A DNA stretch of 64,000 nucleotides from Pelodera strongyloides (lineage: Eukaryota > Nematoda > Chromadorea > Rhabditida > Rhabditidae), in contig JAANDG010000010.1 in NCBI GenBank assembly GCA_036852015.1, positions 434,001 to 498,000 of the forward strand, in the 5' to 3' direction. The position numbers and the translations under genes were made by a program. Of this stretch, positions 1-11,295 are shown piece after piece. The notes under the pieces are model-generated. The model was given only the letters and a program-made list of their open reading frames with translations. It was not told the DNA's origin and did no database searches. Every line of letters begins with the position of its first letter. Within the stretch, counting starts at the first letter, position 1.

Positions 1-2200
1 ATAAAGACTCAAGGATAAAAGTTATTTTAGGACCAACTTTGGATTGAAATTAGAATAAGTGGGTATGGGGTAAAAACAAATACTGTGTAATTAATATTTA
101 TGTGAATATAATATTTACGTGAATGAAATCGAGGGACTTATATGTGTGAATAATACAATGTTATGTGCAGTAAAACGTTTCGAAGGGACTTTCTGCATAC
201 TGCAGCTGTAGATAATGCTCAAACATACAAATTAGAGTAATAGAGTAATTTACTCGAACAAGTGTTTTGGAGTATTAATTACTTGGTATGAAAAAATTCT
301 TATGACAAATTCGTAGTATTGATTATGGAAACATTTTGTTTCGGAAATATTGTGAACAAAAATTCACCAAAAAATTTCCTTTTGACACATGAGCTTTCTT
401 CTTAAAAAATCAATCGATAACACGAATTGCGAAATAGAACAATAGACGATCCTCCCGTTTATTTTCTTATCTTTTCTGAGAAGGGGTCGGGCTGTTTGAC
501 ATCAAAAATTGGGAAAATCACATGAAAACGAACGGGTGAAAAGTCGGAAAGTCAGCTGACCAGATAAGGAGAAAACTCACGAAAACGAAAACACGAAACC
601 CGAAACTGAAGTGGAAACAGTCTGAATTTCCAGGCCTTCCATGTGCTTGAATGACAAACATAAAGGAGCGTAGGCATAGTGCGTTTATTTTGTACTAGCG
701 CAACTAGAAAGAAAACAATGGTGTAGACGGAAATAAACGCAGTGGCGCATGTCATAACAGCAAAATTAAGTTGCCAGCAACGAAATTACCGCGCCGTTTC
801 TTGCCGCAGCGCAGCATCAGCAATCAAGTCAGCAAGAGCTTTTGTAACTGATTGCCAGGCAGATACTGAATAACTTGACCCCTCTACTATGTTACTATGT
901 ATATGTGGGAGCTGGGAGCTATTATTCCTTCCTTGTGTTGCCACAACTAACCCCTTATTTATAATCAATAACATATGCTCCAAGCAAGCATCAAGAAGCA
1001 AAATGCAAAAATCAAGTTGCTGCCACCCATCACTTCGCAGCAGGCAGCACACTTCAAGGTTGCAGGAACTACGATGATACAATGAAATTTCAGACACAAG
1101 GAAATATGAGAGAAAGTGAGAACAAAGGTCAACTGTGGCAAAATTTTTTGAGGGAAATCGATTAGATTAAACTAAATGAGATAAGACTACCGAATTAGGA
1201 AAACGACACCTCGTGAAAACTTTATGATACAGTTGCCATAAAACTCACACTGCACTCTCATGTTTTATATGAGTAACAAAACACGTGTAATACCGTTAAG
1301 TTACGCGCACTGACTATAACTTTTTCCTAAAGTGAGGCACTTTCGCTCATAACGCGTTCAAAATATTACTGTGAAAACCATTTATAGAACTGCATTATTC
1401 TAAAGTGGCCAAACTAGTGTAATTTTTTGCATACACGTTTTACATACACACGCTTTTTATAATCGTAGTAATGATCTGCACGAAAATGGAAAAGTGAAAT
1501 TGGATGGTACTTTCGCGCGAATTCGTAAAGTGTAACATAAATACTCTATCACAGATCAGACCGAACTCATCCGAATATCAAGTGCGGATGGTTTTGAGGT
1601 TGCGCATCCGCATTCCCATTACATTCAAACTTCTGGGTTATAAACAAAAACACGTGACATACCCCTTTTACGCACGTAAACCGTAAACGACGATGTTACG
1701 TCTTTAGATAGGTTATTTTTATGACATTTTGGTTAAATAGTAAAGCCTGGATTTTTCTTCAATGAAGTAGTGTGCAGTAATTTAGAAAACTCCTAGTTTT
1801 CTGGAAAATATTGCAGAAAATACAACAGATCTCACAATCAGTGAATAAAGGTATAAGCGCACGATGTACCATGAGACGATGCACGGCTGTAGATCAAGAC
1901 ACAAGTTAGCTTGAGAGAACATAAAATAAAGTATCATTAACACCAAGAATTAATAACCAAGAAATAACCTAGAACTAAGAAATAAGAACCAAGAATTAAG
2001 CATTCCTAAATAACCAAAAATATCACGTCACCACCAACGGTATCGATCAAGCGAGGGTGAACCTGCTGTGCTAACTGCCACTCATAATGAACACCCAGAA
2101 TTGGGGAAATAAAATTTTTTCTCCCGATTGCGGGAGAGTGCGGGAGAGAGAGACTGGGGAGGAGATATGAAAAGAACTGCGTGTGTGTTTGGAATCTCAA
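1..2200. other. No supported gene
   Basis: AT-rich sequence. Open frames exist (for example 786-1097 on the minus strand, 103 codons) but none has flanking splice sites, a recognisable domain or a convincing start. I see no RNA gene or repeat of note. Confidence 0.5.
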
Positions 2201-2222
2201 TCAAGGGAGAGAGAACGTTTGA

Positions 2223-2505
2223 GTGATTTTGAGAGAGAGAGGCAGAGGGGGAGAGAAGGAGAGAGAGAGAGAGAGAGAGGGAGAGAGGAAAGTAGAACAG
2301 ACAGAGAACCTGCAGACCTGCTTGGATAGAGAGACTGGGGTGTGGTTCTTTGGAGGCCAGCCGAAGAGGGAGAAGAAAAGGGGCGCGGTCGGCCTTAGCG
2401 AGTGAGTAGGAGAAAGAGAGAGGTAGAGAAAGAAACAGGAGAGAAAAAGAGAAAAAAGATAAATAGAGAGAAAGATAATGGAGAGAGCGAGAGAGAGAGG
2501 TTAGG
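2223..2505. repeat. GA-rich purine tract
   Basis: Long interrupted (GA)n run on the plus strand, followed about 200 bp later by a (CT)n run. The two tracts are mutually complementary and could fold on each other. The open frames across them are low-complexity artefacts. Confidence 0.85.
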
Positions 2506-2701
2506 AGTAGGTCTTGTTTCTTGTCGTCGGCCGCCGAGTGGGAATAGCGAAACACAAGGGGCGACGCCTATCAACACCCGCCCAACCGCCCTCGCTCAAA
2601 GCGCGCTCGCCCACTCCCACGCGCGCGAAACGGTTCTCGCTTTGTGAGTTCTTTTCTCTCTGCCTCGCCCTATATGTCTTCCTGTGTCCGTATCGCTCCT
2701 A

Positions 2702-2723
2702 CCACTCCCTATGTATATCTCTC

Positions 2724-2765
<42 letters not shown>

Positions 2766-2835
2766 CCTATATCTCTCCCCCTCCGTCTCTCTTCTCTCTC
2801 TCTCTCTCTCTCTCTGCCCTTCTCTCTCTCAATTT
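2702..2835. repeat. CT-rich pyrimidine tract
   Basis: Interrupted (CT)n microsatellite. A locally GC-rich patch (about 2520-2640) separates it from the GA tract upstream. Confidence 0.85.
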
Positions 2836-3226
2836 CGCATAAGAGGTAAAGATAAAGAGTGAAAACCGCAAAAGGATGAGTTGAGTAATGAAATGTCTTT
2901 TGCGCGAATCGATTTTATCGCAGATATAAAAAGTCAACGAACGACCACGCCTTTTCATGAAACGCATTAATTTACTTGTCGGTATGCACTTTTACCACAA
3001 AACGTCGCGCACTTTATCGAAACACGGCGACCAGCCAGCATCAAAATAAAGGTTATCTCTTAAAAGGGGGATCAAACGTCTAGCGCCTGATTTTAATGAA
3101 TCGTGATCTTGTTGTGAAATATTTAGTGGTGATAAGTCAGTAAAAATATTTTTTTTTCATATAGCAAGGCATACCTACTGTACGCACGGCTGACTATAAC
3201 TCGGTTGTTGCGCGGAGAGAAAAAAC

Positions 3227-3401
3227 GGGGTTAGCCTACATTTCGTCGCGCACTTCCCCAGTCTTCGCCGGACTTTCGTAGGTCAGGGCGAGTGCAGCAC
3301 TGACTGTTTCTGCATGGATCGTCCAGTCGGTGCGCCGCCCTTTCACCTGGCGTATCTGGCGAAGACTTGGCGAAGTGCGCGGCCAGTTGTAGGCTCACCC
3401 C
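3227..3401. mobile_element. Small terminal-inverted-repeat element (MITE-like)
   Basis: Arms of about 43 bp at 3227-3269 and 3358-3401 are near-perfect reverse complements. Both carry the core CGCGCACTTC and end in a GGGG/CCCC run next to TAGCCTAC/GTAGGCT. The interior has no coding potential. This family differs from the TA-flanked family described elsewhere. Related motifs (TTCGCC, GGCGAAG) recur near 39810 and 63260. Confidence 0.7.
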
Positions 3402-3909
3402 CATTTTTTTCGTCGCGCCCCATCAAAGTTGCGCGTTGTACTGATACCTTAAAGTTCTGATTCGAACTCGCTTGATTTTTATTGAACGTTCAGCTTCACC
3501 TCTCGCTAGGTACAATAATAACTGTCGTACACAACATTCAAAAGTAATTACGGAGATCAATTTTTATTTGAGCAAATTGAACATTTCAGGAAACCGGAAC
3601 CATAGTTGGCAAATATACTCAAACAATCAGAATCGTGAACGATTGCATAAATAAATCAAAAACTGCTTTACTGTATTTGATTCAAGAACTTCCTTGACAC
3701 ACATGTAGGTCACATGGAACATGTCTATATTGTCAATATAGTTCTTTTATATATAGTTTGGATGTTCTTTGATTTTTGACTACCCCCTACAAATACGGAA
3801 CTCATGATATTATCTTTCAATAACAAAAACGGAATATTCTTTTCGGAACATGATGATCTATATTTCTATCTAGTATTTTTTTAGCTAACTAGGGAATTTA
3901 TTCAAAGGC

Positions 3910-4721
3910 CTAATATTGGCCCCTTTGACCGCTTATGTTAGCGCTGGAGCTGCTCGAACCGGACGCCGCGGCACGGTCGCGCGAGTTTGTGGCGGTTGCA
4001 GTTGCAGTGGCGGTAGCGGTGGCGGTAGCGGTGGCCGTTGCTGTAGCGGTAGGCGTTACAGGTTGCGCGCCAGTGTTTCCATCCTTCGACGCCGTCGTGT
4101 CCTTCGAAGTGGATTGCGTCTAGAATAACATTTTTATATAAATGGCGCGTAATAAATTAATATATGGTAATTTTTTTGCCGCATGTGTGCCACAATAGCG
4201 CCCCTAGTGCGCCGCGTCTTCGAAGTGTCGTCTTGGGGATGCGTACCGCGGCTTTCAAGTTTGTCTTCTTCTTTTTCTTTCCGTTATCCTGCTCCACTCC
4301 GAGAATCAAATATTTCTTGGCGGTGGCGGCTTCCAAAAACTTGAACGCATTTTGCTGAAATCAAAATCAAACGATAACATTCAATGCTGGGAATAGAAAT
4401 AATACCACTTATAGGGTGTCATGTGTATAGTACTCAAGCTAGTACTGGCAAGGCAATAGGGTTTTTACTGATTGGTTTTCGCTGTCAGCAACATAATTAT
4501 TGAATTTGCTTACCCTTTCTTCCAGGTCAGCTTCTGCTTGTGCTTCACAGCCTTCAGGTGCTTCTTCCAGTTGCTCGGCGGCTACCTGCAATTGTTTCCT
4601 GTAATTTCCGTTCAGATACACAAGCACAAACGCACACGCACACACGCAAACACCGCACACACGCACGCCCTCACGCACTCACGTACACACACACGCACTC
4701 ACGCACTCACTCACGCACTCA

Positions 4722-4769
<48 letters not shown>

Positions 4770-5998
4770 CACGTGTAGACAATAATCACGGACAAACGAG
4801 CGCTTGGAGAGCGAGGAGGCTGATGCGCTCTCCTTTTCTGAAAGTTTAACAATGTACCAGCTTATGATGATGTTGGTCCTTTTTGCTCTTCAACTTCCTG
4901 CATGCACACAACGCAATTCTGGACAGGTTACGCATTCCAAAGCAGAACAGAGTGATGACGAGCATGTAGAAATATGCTGGAAGGAGCTTATTTCCTAGAT
5001 AAATCGTACTTTAAAGCGATAGAACGGCCGGTTTTTGAAAATTATGCCGGACAAGCGGATTCTGATATGTTGCATGAATGCAGTGATGTGGGAATACAGC
5101 GTCCATCCAAAACCTGATGTTATACCGCATTGAAGAGGGAGGGAGAAACAGAATCAGGGGAGGGAGCAAAATAAAACAAAGGTCAAGTTAAGATCACTCT
5201 CACAGCAGTGTTCCTCGTACTCGGCAGACAGTTTCCAAATGTTTTCCCTGAAACTTCGTTTTGTTTCGAAAAAAAGTAAAAGAAATAATATTTCAAGAGT
5301 GGCTCGACGATATTGTAACTTGCATAACACTTCATTATGATAGAAGAGCTAGCTCATTTCATTCATTGTTATGCTTTCACAAACCGGCTGTCATATCGCT
5401 TTAAACCTGAAAAAAAACGCACAGAAATATTCCAAATGGTCTTCGAGTAGAGTGCACAGTGCGTCGTCCGCCAAACACCGCCGTGTAGTTACGAAGATCG
5501 CTGAAAGCAAAAAATAGAATTAAAATGATTCCAAATAGGACTGTCCTATAGAATCCCAAGATAAAATTAAAGTTGATAAACAAACTTTTCTTTTTGAAAG
5601 GGCAGCATCTTGAGCTCCTGGTTCGAGCGCCTCGCCACAACGAGAAAACTTGTGAGAAAATAGCTGTTAAGACCTTGCACTTTCTGCAATTTCAAAATTT
5701 CAGTTTTTTTCTTCTTTTGGTTTTTTTTTTTTTTTTTTTTTAAATAAAAATTATTTCAGATACGAAGCCTCAGCGGGTTGACAGGTTGACAGTTTTTGCA
5801 TAACTGCCGATACAGACATTAAATCTATTTTACATCAAAATCTACGCATACATGAGAAAAAAAACTTGTTGTTGTCATTGCTATGATCGAACTTGTGTCC
5901 GTTTTTTTCTCTGCTTGATAGCGAATCATGCCTGAAGAAGGGGCACGTGCTTTAGGTTTAGAAGGCACTACTTATAAACACGACACACACACCACACC

Positions 5999-6053
<55 letters not shown>

Positions 6054-9000
6054 TATAGTATCTTACTCTGGTTTGTACTTCAAAAACGGGTGTTCACCCT
6101 CTTTGTAATCAATCGCCTTCGCTGGGTTTTCGGCTGTAAAAACTTTGACATAGCCTGGACACCAGTATCCGAATTTATAGAGTGGAGGGAACTGAAATAG
6201 TGCTGTTGAAATACTTGTTTAAAGGGAGAGCTCCATGTTTGAATTTACATAGACATCCCGGTGTTTGAAACGTATGCTGAAATTTGGTTCCCATGTCGTG
6301 CATGCAAACAACGGCTTTTTAAACCGGACATTAGAACCATTTGAAACGTACGCCTAAATTATGTTTCCATGTAGTGTTCGCAAGTAACTTGAGTTCCATT
6401 TGCATAAAGTTACGGGGACGCAGTTGCCCTAAAGGTGTTTCAAAAACCGGCCGTTATATCGCTTTGATTTTCCAGGAATGCCACCAAGAGTATTTCCCTC
6501 GAGTCTCACTTCTTTGAAATCTTATTTTATGGCTTTTTCGTGTACATCTTCTAATGTTCTAAAAAAAAGCTCCCGAAGCAACTTTTTGCTTCCTTTTTTT
6601 TTACTAATTTTACCTGTTCAACTACATCTTTGCTCTTTTCCGTGTCAACAGTTCGTTCCTCGTTTACCCCGCCGAGGAGTCCCTCAATATCGTTGTTCTG
6701 CTTCTCATCATCATGAAAGCCGACATTAAGATGAACTTGAAAGTGCTCGTCCACGCTTAACTCAATGTCACCGGCCACTTGGATAGCCTGGAAATAAAGG
6801 TTGACTGTTCAGGTACAAAAGCACATGATTAGTTGCCTTAGTGAATAGTTTATTGACACATAATCGAAACATATGCAATCAAAAGGATACCCTGGCATGT
6901 AGATTTAACAGTGAACGTGCTTTAAAACAGTACCTACTAACAAGGGTCCAAACTAATCACATACAATACAAACTACATCAGTCTTTGTAAGTCTACTTTC
7001 AACTCTACCTACGTCTTTCACGTCTGATTTGTGTAGGGGGTTGTCGCAGGTGCATAGTCTACGCCTACTGTAAACATGCAATACTTCTCATCTCCTACTT
7101 ACGACTTACGACCTAAGGATTACGAAACAGCCCAGTTTCCCCCCGCCGATTTTTTTTACCTTTATGGGCAATTCTGGCTGCTTTTGAAGTTGAAAGACAC
7201 GTAGTGGCTTGTATCCGCGTGATCTGAAGAAAATTTATAATTTACAGACCAGCATCTTTTTTTTTCGAATAATAGTCCGAAAACCGTTACAAACTGGGTG
7301 GTGGTAGAGGGAGTCGAACCCCCGTGACTCAAATACAAGACCAGTACACTACCCCTACACCACCCATCACGGTGGGCCTTGTGAACTCAAAGTCAACAAA
7401 CTCATTCGCAGTGCACTGAAACGCGTGCAGCGGAAGAATATTGGTGGGCGAGCCCATCGGAATCACGGCGAATTCCTTTCGGTCGTCGGAAATCTTGAAC
7501 AGGAGTCGTTGCACTCTAAATTTCTCCAGGTTAAGGTTAACGTAGGTAAGGCTCAGGTTCATATAGGTAACGGGTCCTCCTGTTAGGGACCAGCATGTGT
7601 GTCCCTTCTATGTCTTTGCTGCACTGGCATAACAAATATTTAACAATCTCTCTAGTAAGGTAGGTTTCTGCAAACCGTCCGGACAATCGGGTGCCGAATT
7701 CGACAAGCGACAATGCATACAGAACGTGCCAGAACATTCAAAACAGCTACGTAACCCCGTCTTTGCAAGACGTTAATGTTAGCCCTTAGCACTCGCCTGT
7801 AATCGTAATGAGTCCTAAGCACAGCGAAAACGTTCAATCGAGAAATTTCTGGTTGCGATGTGAGGAAAATGGCAGAAATATTGGCGCGCACCATAGATTT
7901 GCTGCGCATGACGTTGCCCCGTTGAGGATAGTAGACTTGTACCTTGAAAAATAATTGGCAAGTTACGCGGACATTATCTTTTTTAATTGCAAAATAAAAA
8001 TTCGGCAGTGGCGCTGTTTGAAATTCACAGCGAGGCAGTGTGGGCAGCTCTACAACGTGTAAGCATCCTAGCATCCTGCGGAAACTGTGACAGGGACAAA
8101 TAGGTATATAGGAACATAGGAATAGGGACAAATAAGGAAAATAAATAATGACATAAAGGTCACATTTTCGTTGACCGGTTGACCTATAGGATTTTAATAG
8201 CCGAGCTCTTCATTAAAAAAATAGCAACCTGAAAATTATCGAGCGATTGCCAATTCAGACTGTCGACGGATACAGAAACGCCATGACCCGACTTGTTCAC
8301 GTAGGTTGGCGGCAGAAGAGCGATCTGGATAATTGCTACAATTATAAGCTTCACTGTCAAATGATATAATTGCCTAAACCACCGAGAAACCGTCGTTGGC
8401 CCATCACCAAATTGTTTTTACCGAAAAACCCATCTGGTGACAGGTTCGTGACTGGTTCGCGACCATTTATTCAGTGAGTGACGGCTTTCGATAAAGCTTA
8501 GACACCACATGGTCACGAATTGGTCACGAAATGGGCTGCCCCACGAAAAAAACAGAACCATCAACAAATGGGTTCACCCACCGGCTATGTGCCTCAACAA
8601 ATTAGCTAATTAGCTCTACCGATGTTGAAGTCTGAATTTTAACATTGTCTTTTTTTGCCAAGACACCGCCTGAGAATACAGAATACACCGCGTGCGAAGC
8701 TGAGCCGCTTGAATGTGCTCAGCCTGTGTGTGTTTCTCTCGTTTCATTTTGATTACCTTTGACATTGTTTTTTTAATCTAGGTAAAGAGTTAAATATATA
8801 ATAAATAAGATGCTAAACAAACAAAAAGCAACCTTGTGTATCGTAGTCCTTTGATCAAGCAACACAGTGGCATTGTAGTACTCTCTTTTATAGACCTGGA
8901 AAGGAGTTTTATTTGGTTTAGCCTAACGTTGAGCGGAACATTCTTGCCCACTTCTTGATACAACTATATCAAATTCCATGCCTAAAAGTAAAGCCGCTAC

Positions 9001-10333
9001 ACCACGTCGCGGATGTGGCCCGGTAGGTTAGATCGCTTGCCTCTAGCGCAAGCAACCTGAGTTCGAGTCTAGCCCATGACACCTAAATAGTATCCCTGGC
9101 GTCGTCTACAGCTCGGGATCTCTGCGGAACAAGTGAAACTTTCAAACACTGTATCCGCCATCTGCCTCTGGAGCGTAAAGCATTGGTGTATTTATAAAAC
9201 GCCAAGTAAAGTAATTATCGGTATTTTAAAGCGAAATACCGGCCGGTTTTTGAAACGCCTCGTGGACATCCAAATTCTTACGTATTTATGCAATGTTGCT
9301 CGAATTTAGCTCGATATTTTATTCTAGTTTATTTTCGTTCGCATAAGCTGCATAAGAATGCTGGTGTTCTCGATTTGTCTCAAAAATCGACTGGTATTTC
9401 GCTTTAACAAACTTACGACGGGAACTCGAAACAGTCTCATGCGAGAGCATCTAGCGCGTTCAGCACGTTCCTTTTCCCCTTTTAAGCCATTGAAAAGTTG
9501 AACAAACTGTTTGAATTCCACTGCATAGTAGACACATTTGGGAGAAATCCAAAGAACTGAAATATTCACGAAAATATCGTACTTTTTTATACCCGGATAC
9601 ACATAGGGCATGAAAAAAATAACTGACCCCTAAGATTGTCATCACTTTCTTGGTCGTTTTCGTTTCCGTTTCCAGATGCCTTGCCCTTTTCTCTGTTTAA
9701 ATATGCCTTGACCTTTTCTAAAAATAAAATCAAAAAATACTATGTGGTCCTGGTTCAAATTCGCTTTGTGAGAAAAAAAAACGAGAAATATTTAAAGCGG
9801 TGTGGTGGGGGCTTTGTGGGGAAAAAATGATGTGTGCGCGTGTGTGGAGCGGGTGGCTAAGAGCTGACTTTGAGCGTCGTTGTTTACGTATCAACACTAA
9901 ACTGTTATTAAACCGGCACCAGTCATAGATTTAAAGCGAAATACCGGCCGGTTTTTGAAACACATCGAGTACACCAGCATTCCTGTGCACCTTATGCAAA
10001 TAATATAAATTAGAATAAAACATCGAGATAAATTCGAGTAAATTAGCATAAATACGTAAGAATTCAGTTGTCCACTATGCTTTTCAAAAATCGACCGGTA
10101 TTTCGCTTTAAAAGAATGTAAAAGGTACTATATTACTGCAACGAGTTTTCCGACTCACTTATAACTTGTCTATCCTCAAACTCCGTATCGTAAACATAGG
10201 TATCGTCTTCCGGGAGAACTCCACTTCCGATATAACTTTCAACGTTAACACCTTTATTTATGGCATTTAGGTGCCCGTTCATCTGAAAGTGCGTATGTGT
10301 GCGTGTGTGTTTGTTGTGCGTGTGTGTGTGTGT

Positions 10334-10410
<77 letters not shown>

Positions 10411-10437
10411 TTGTTTGTGTGTTGTGTGTGTGTGTGT

Positions 10438-10474
<37 letters not shown>

Positions 10475-11295
10475 ATGTGTGTCGCTGATTAGTGATAGCT
10501 AAAACTGAAACATCTGTGATCTCACCATCACTGAGGGCCGGCTGTCGTTTCCCAGGAACTTGTTCCATTTATTTTCTGGGTCCTAAAAATTATATTATCT
10601 GTAAGTGAAAGCAACAAAAATGATTCAGTGACCCAGTGTTACACTGTTACCTACATTCTAGCAAAGCAAGTGACCACCCGAACTATATTTGAACTTGAGC
10701 AATGCACCGAGCCACCCTTGATTATCTTGTGATAGAATTGTAGCTTAAAAACAATAAAACTAGAGGCTCCGATTAAAAAAGTAAGTGGTCCGTTTTACAC
10801 AACGAATTCAGCAAAAAAAAACTGGATTGCTTGATTAAAAGACCAAAAATAAGTAAAAGAAAAGAACGCTAACTTTTGTGTTTTCCCAAGACCATGACGC
10901 TTCGCCAACGTGGCTCGCAGATACGCTAGTGCTGCCTGTAACCTAAGTTTCAATAAAATTTGTGTTGCGAAAAAGGTAAAATTTGAAAGCGAAACAAAGG
11001 CCAGTTTTTGAAACACATCGGATACACCAGCATTTTTATGGTGCTTATGCAAATGAATATAAATTAGAATAAAAAATCGAGCTAAATTGGATCAAATTAG
11101 CGTGACTGGTAGATATGAATTCAGAGTACATGATGCGTTTCAAAAACCGGCCGATATTTCGCTTTAAACCCGAGAACAGTGTCGTCGTCAGTCTGTTACT
11201 CACCGCGGACGCCTCTATGATCAGGTCATAAGCTACGCGACCACGTATAAAAGGTGCTCTTGTTGCGTAAAAGATACATTTTTTCTCTCGAATGC
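3910..11295 (-). CDS. Unrecognised multi-exon protein, minus strand
   Basis: I do not recognise the family. Exons on the minus strand, 5' to 3': 11204-11295 (tentative), 10526-10582, 10159-10282, 9417-9556, 8833-8895, 8229-8324, 7736-7942, 7371-7523, 7160-7207, 6614-6787, 6067-6191, 5586-5648, an exon ending at 5500, unresolved exons between 5250 and 4860, 4798-4837, 4514-4598, 4247-4354 and 3910-4119 (stop TAG at 3910-3912). Where exons are firm, lengths and splice phases join without stops (for example 10526-10582 phase 0, 10159-10282 exit phase 1 into 9417-9556). The middle is beta-rich in appearance (VQVYYPQRG, GHGVSVSVDS). The C-terminus is charged (NGKKKKKTN), then an Ala-Thr dipeptide run and a Ser-rich end. 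The true start codon was not found. Exons around 4.8-5.5 kb have competing splice choices. Confidence 0.7.
4617..4772. repeat. (ACAC/ACGC)n microsatellite
   Basis: CA-rich tract that becomes a pure ACGC tetranucleotide array. It lies in the intron between minus-strand exons 4798-4837 and 4514-4598 and makes up most of that intron. Confidence 0.9.
5011..5404. mobile_element. TIR-bounded segment, long variant of the TA-flanked family
   Basis: The left end reads TTAAAGCGATAGAACGGCCG and the right end carries ACCGGCTGTCATATCGCTTTAA, an inverted copy. The segment is about 394 bp, longer than the usual 180 bp. It encloses an exon-like stretch (about 5176-5250, minus) encoding ENIWKLSAEYEEHCC with splice signals on both sides. 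It could be one element with captured sequence or two solitary ends. Confidence 0.5.
5985..6053. repeat. (CA)n microsatellite
   Basis: Near-pure CA repeat just 3' of the minus-strand exon 6067-6191, inside the following intron. Confidence 0.95.
7300..7364 (-). other. tRNA-Thr(TGT)-like sequence, probably a pseudogene
   Basis: Read on the minus strand, seven acceptor pairs (GGTGGTG with TACCACC), a five-pair T-arm and a perfect B-box (GGTTCGACTCC) are present. The anticodon region ACTGGTCTTGTA matches animal tRNA-Thr(TGT). The anticodon stem is broken (TTGAG opposite CTGGT) and the D-arm is short (65 nt overall), so it is probably not functional. It begins six bases inside the intron after the splice donor of exon 7371-7523. 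Confidence 0.5.
9011..9083 (+). other. tRNA-like sequence, possible SINE head
   Basis: 73 bases with a good anticodon stem-loop (GCTTGC / GCAAGC around a 7-base loop) and a B-box-like GAGTTCGAGTCTAG. The acceptor stem does not pair and the loop would carry a stop-reading anticodon (CTA), so it looks like a tRNA-derived repeat and not a tRNA gene. Confidence 0.4.
9226..9407. mobile_element. TA-flanked MITE, copy a
   Basis: Starts AAGCGAAATACCGGCCGG and ends with the inverted copy GGTATTTCGCTT, with TA on both sides. The interior is AT-rich without an ORF. It sits 10 bp from exon 9417-9556 of the minus-strand gene. Confidence 0.9.
9931..10111. mobile_element. TA-flanked MITE, copy b
   Basis: Same terminal repeats as copy a, but with the interior in opposite orientation. 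Intronic in the minus-strand gene. Confidence 0.9.
10291..10480. repeat. (TG)n microsatellite
   Basis: About 190 bp of TG repeat with few interruptions, between minus-strand exons 10526-10582 and 10159-10282. Open frames over it are artefacts. Confidence 0.95.
10984..11167. mobile_element. TA-flanked MITE, copy c
   Basis: The left end is mutated (AAGCGAAACAAAGGCCAG). The right end is intact and followed by TA. The interior matches copies b and e. Confidence 0.85.

Noticed and set aside
2082..2849. Ser/Leu-rich frames on both strands
   Set aside because: Translations of CT and GA tracts.
10254..10568. His/Thr-rich ORF and Cys/Val-rich ORFs
   Set aside because: Pure translation of the (TG)n microsatellite; the real minus-strand exons lie on either side of it.
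10893..10946. Exon-like AALAYLRATLAKRHG on the minus strand
   Set aside because: Acceptor and donor exist, but the phase is incompatible with the next firm exon (10526-10582), whose only open entry is phase 0.
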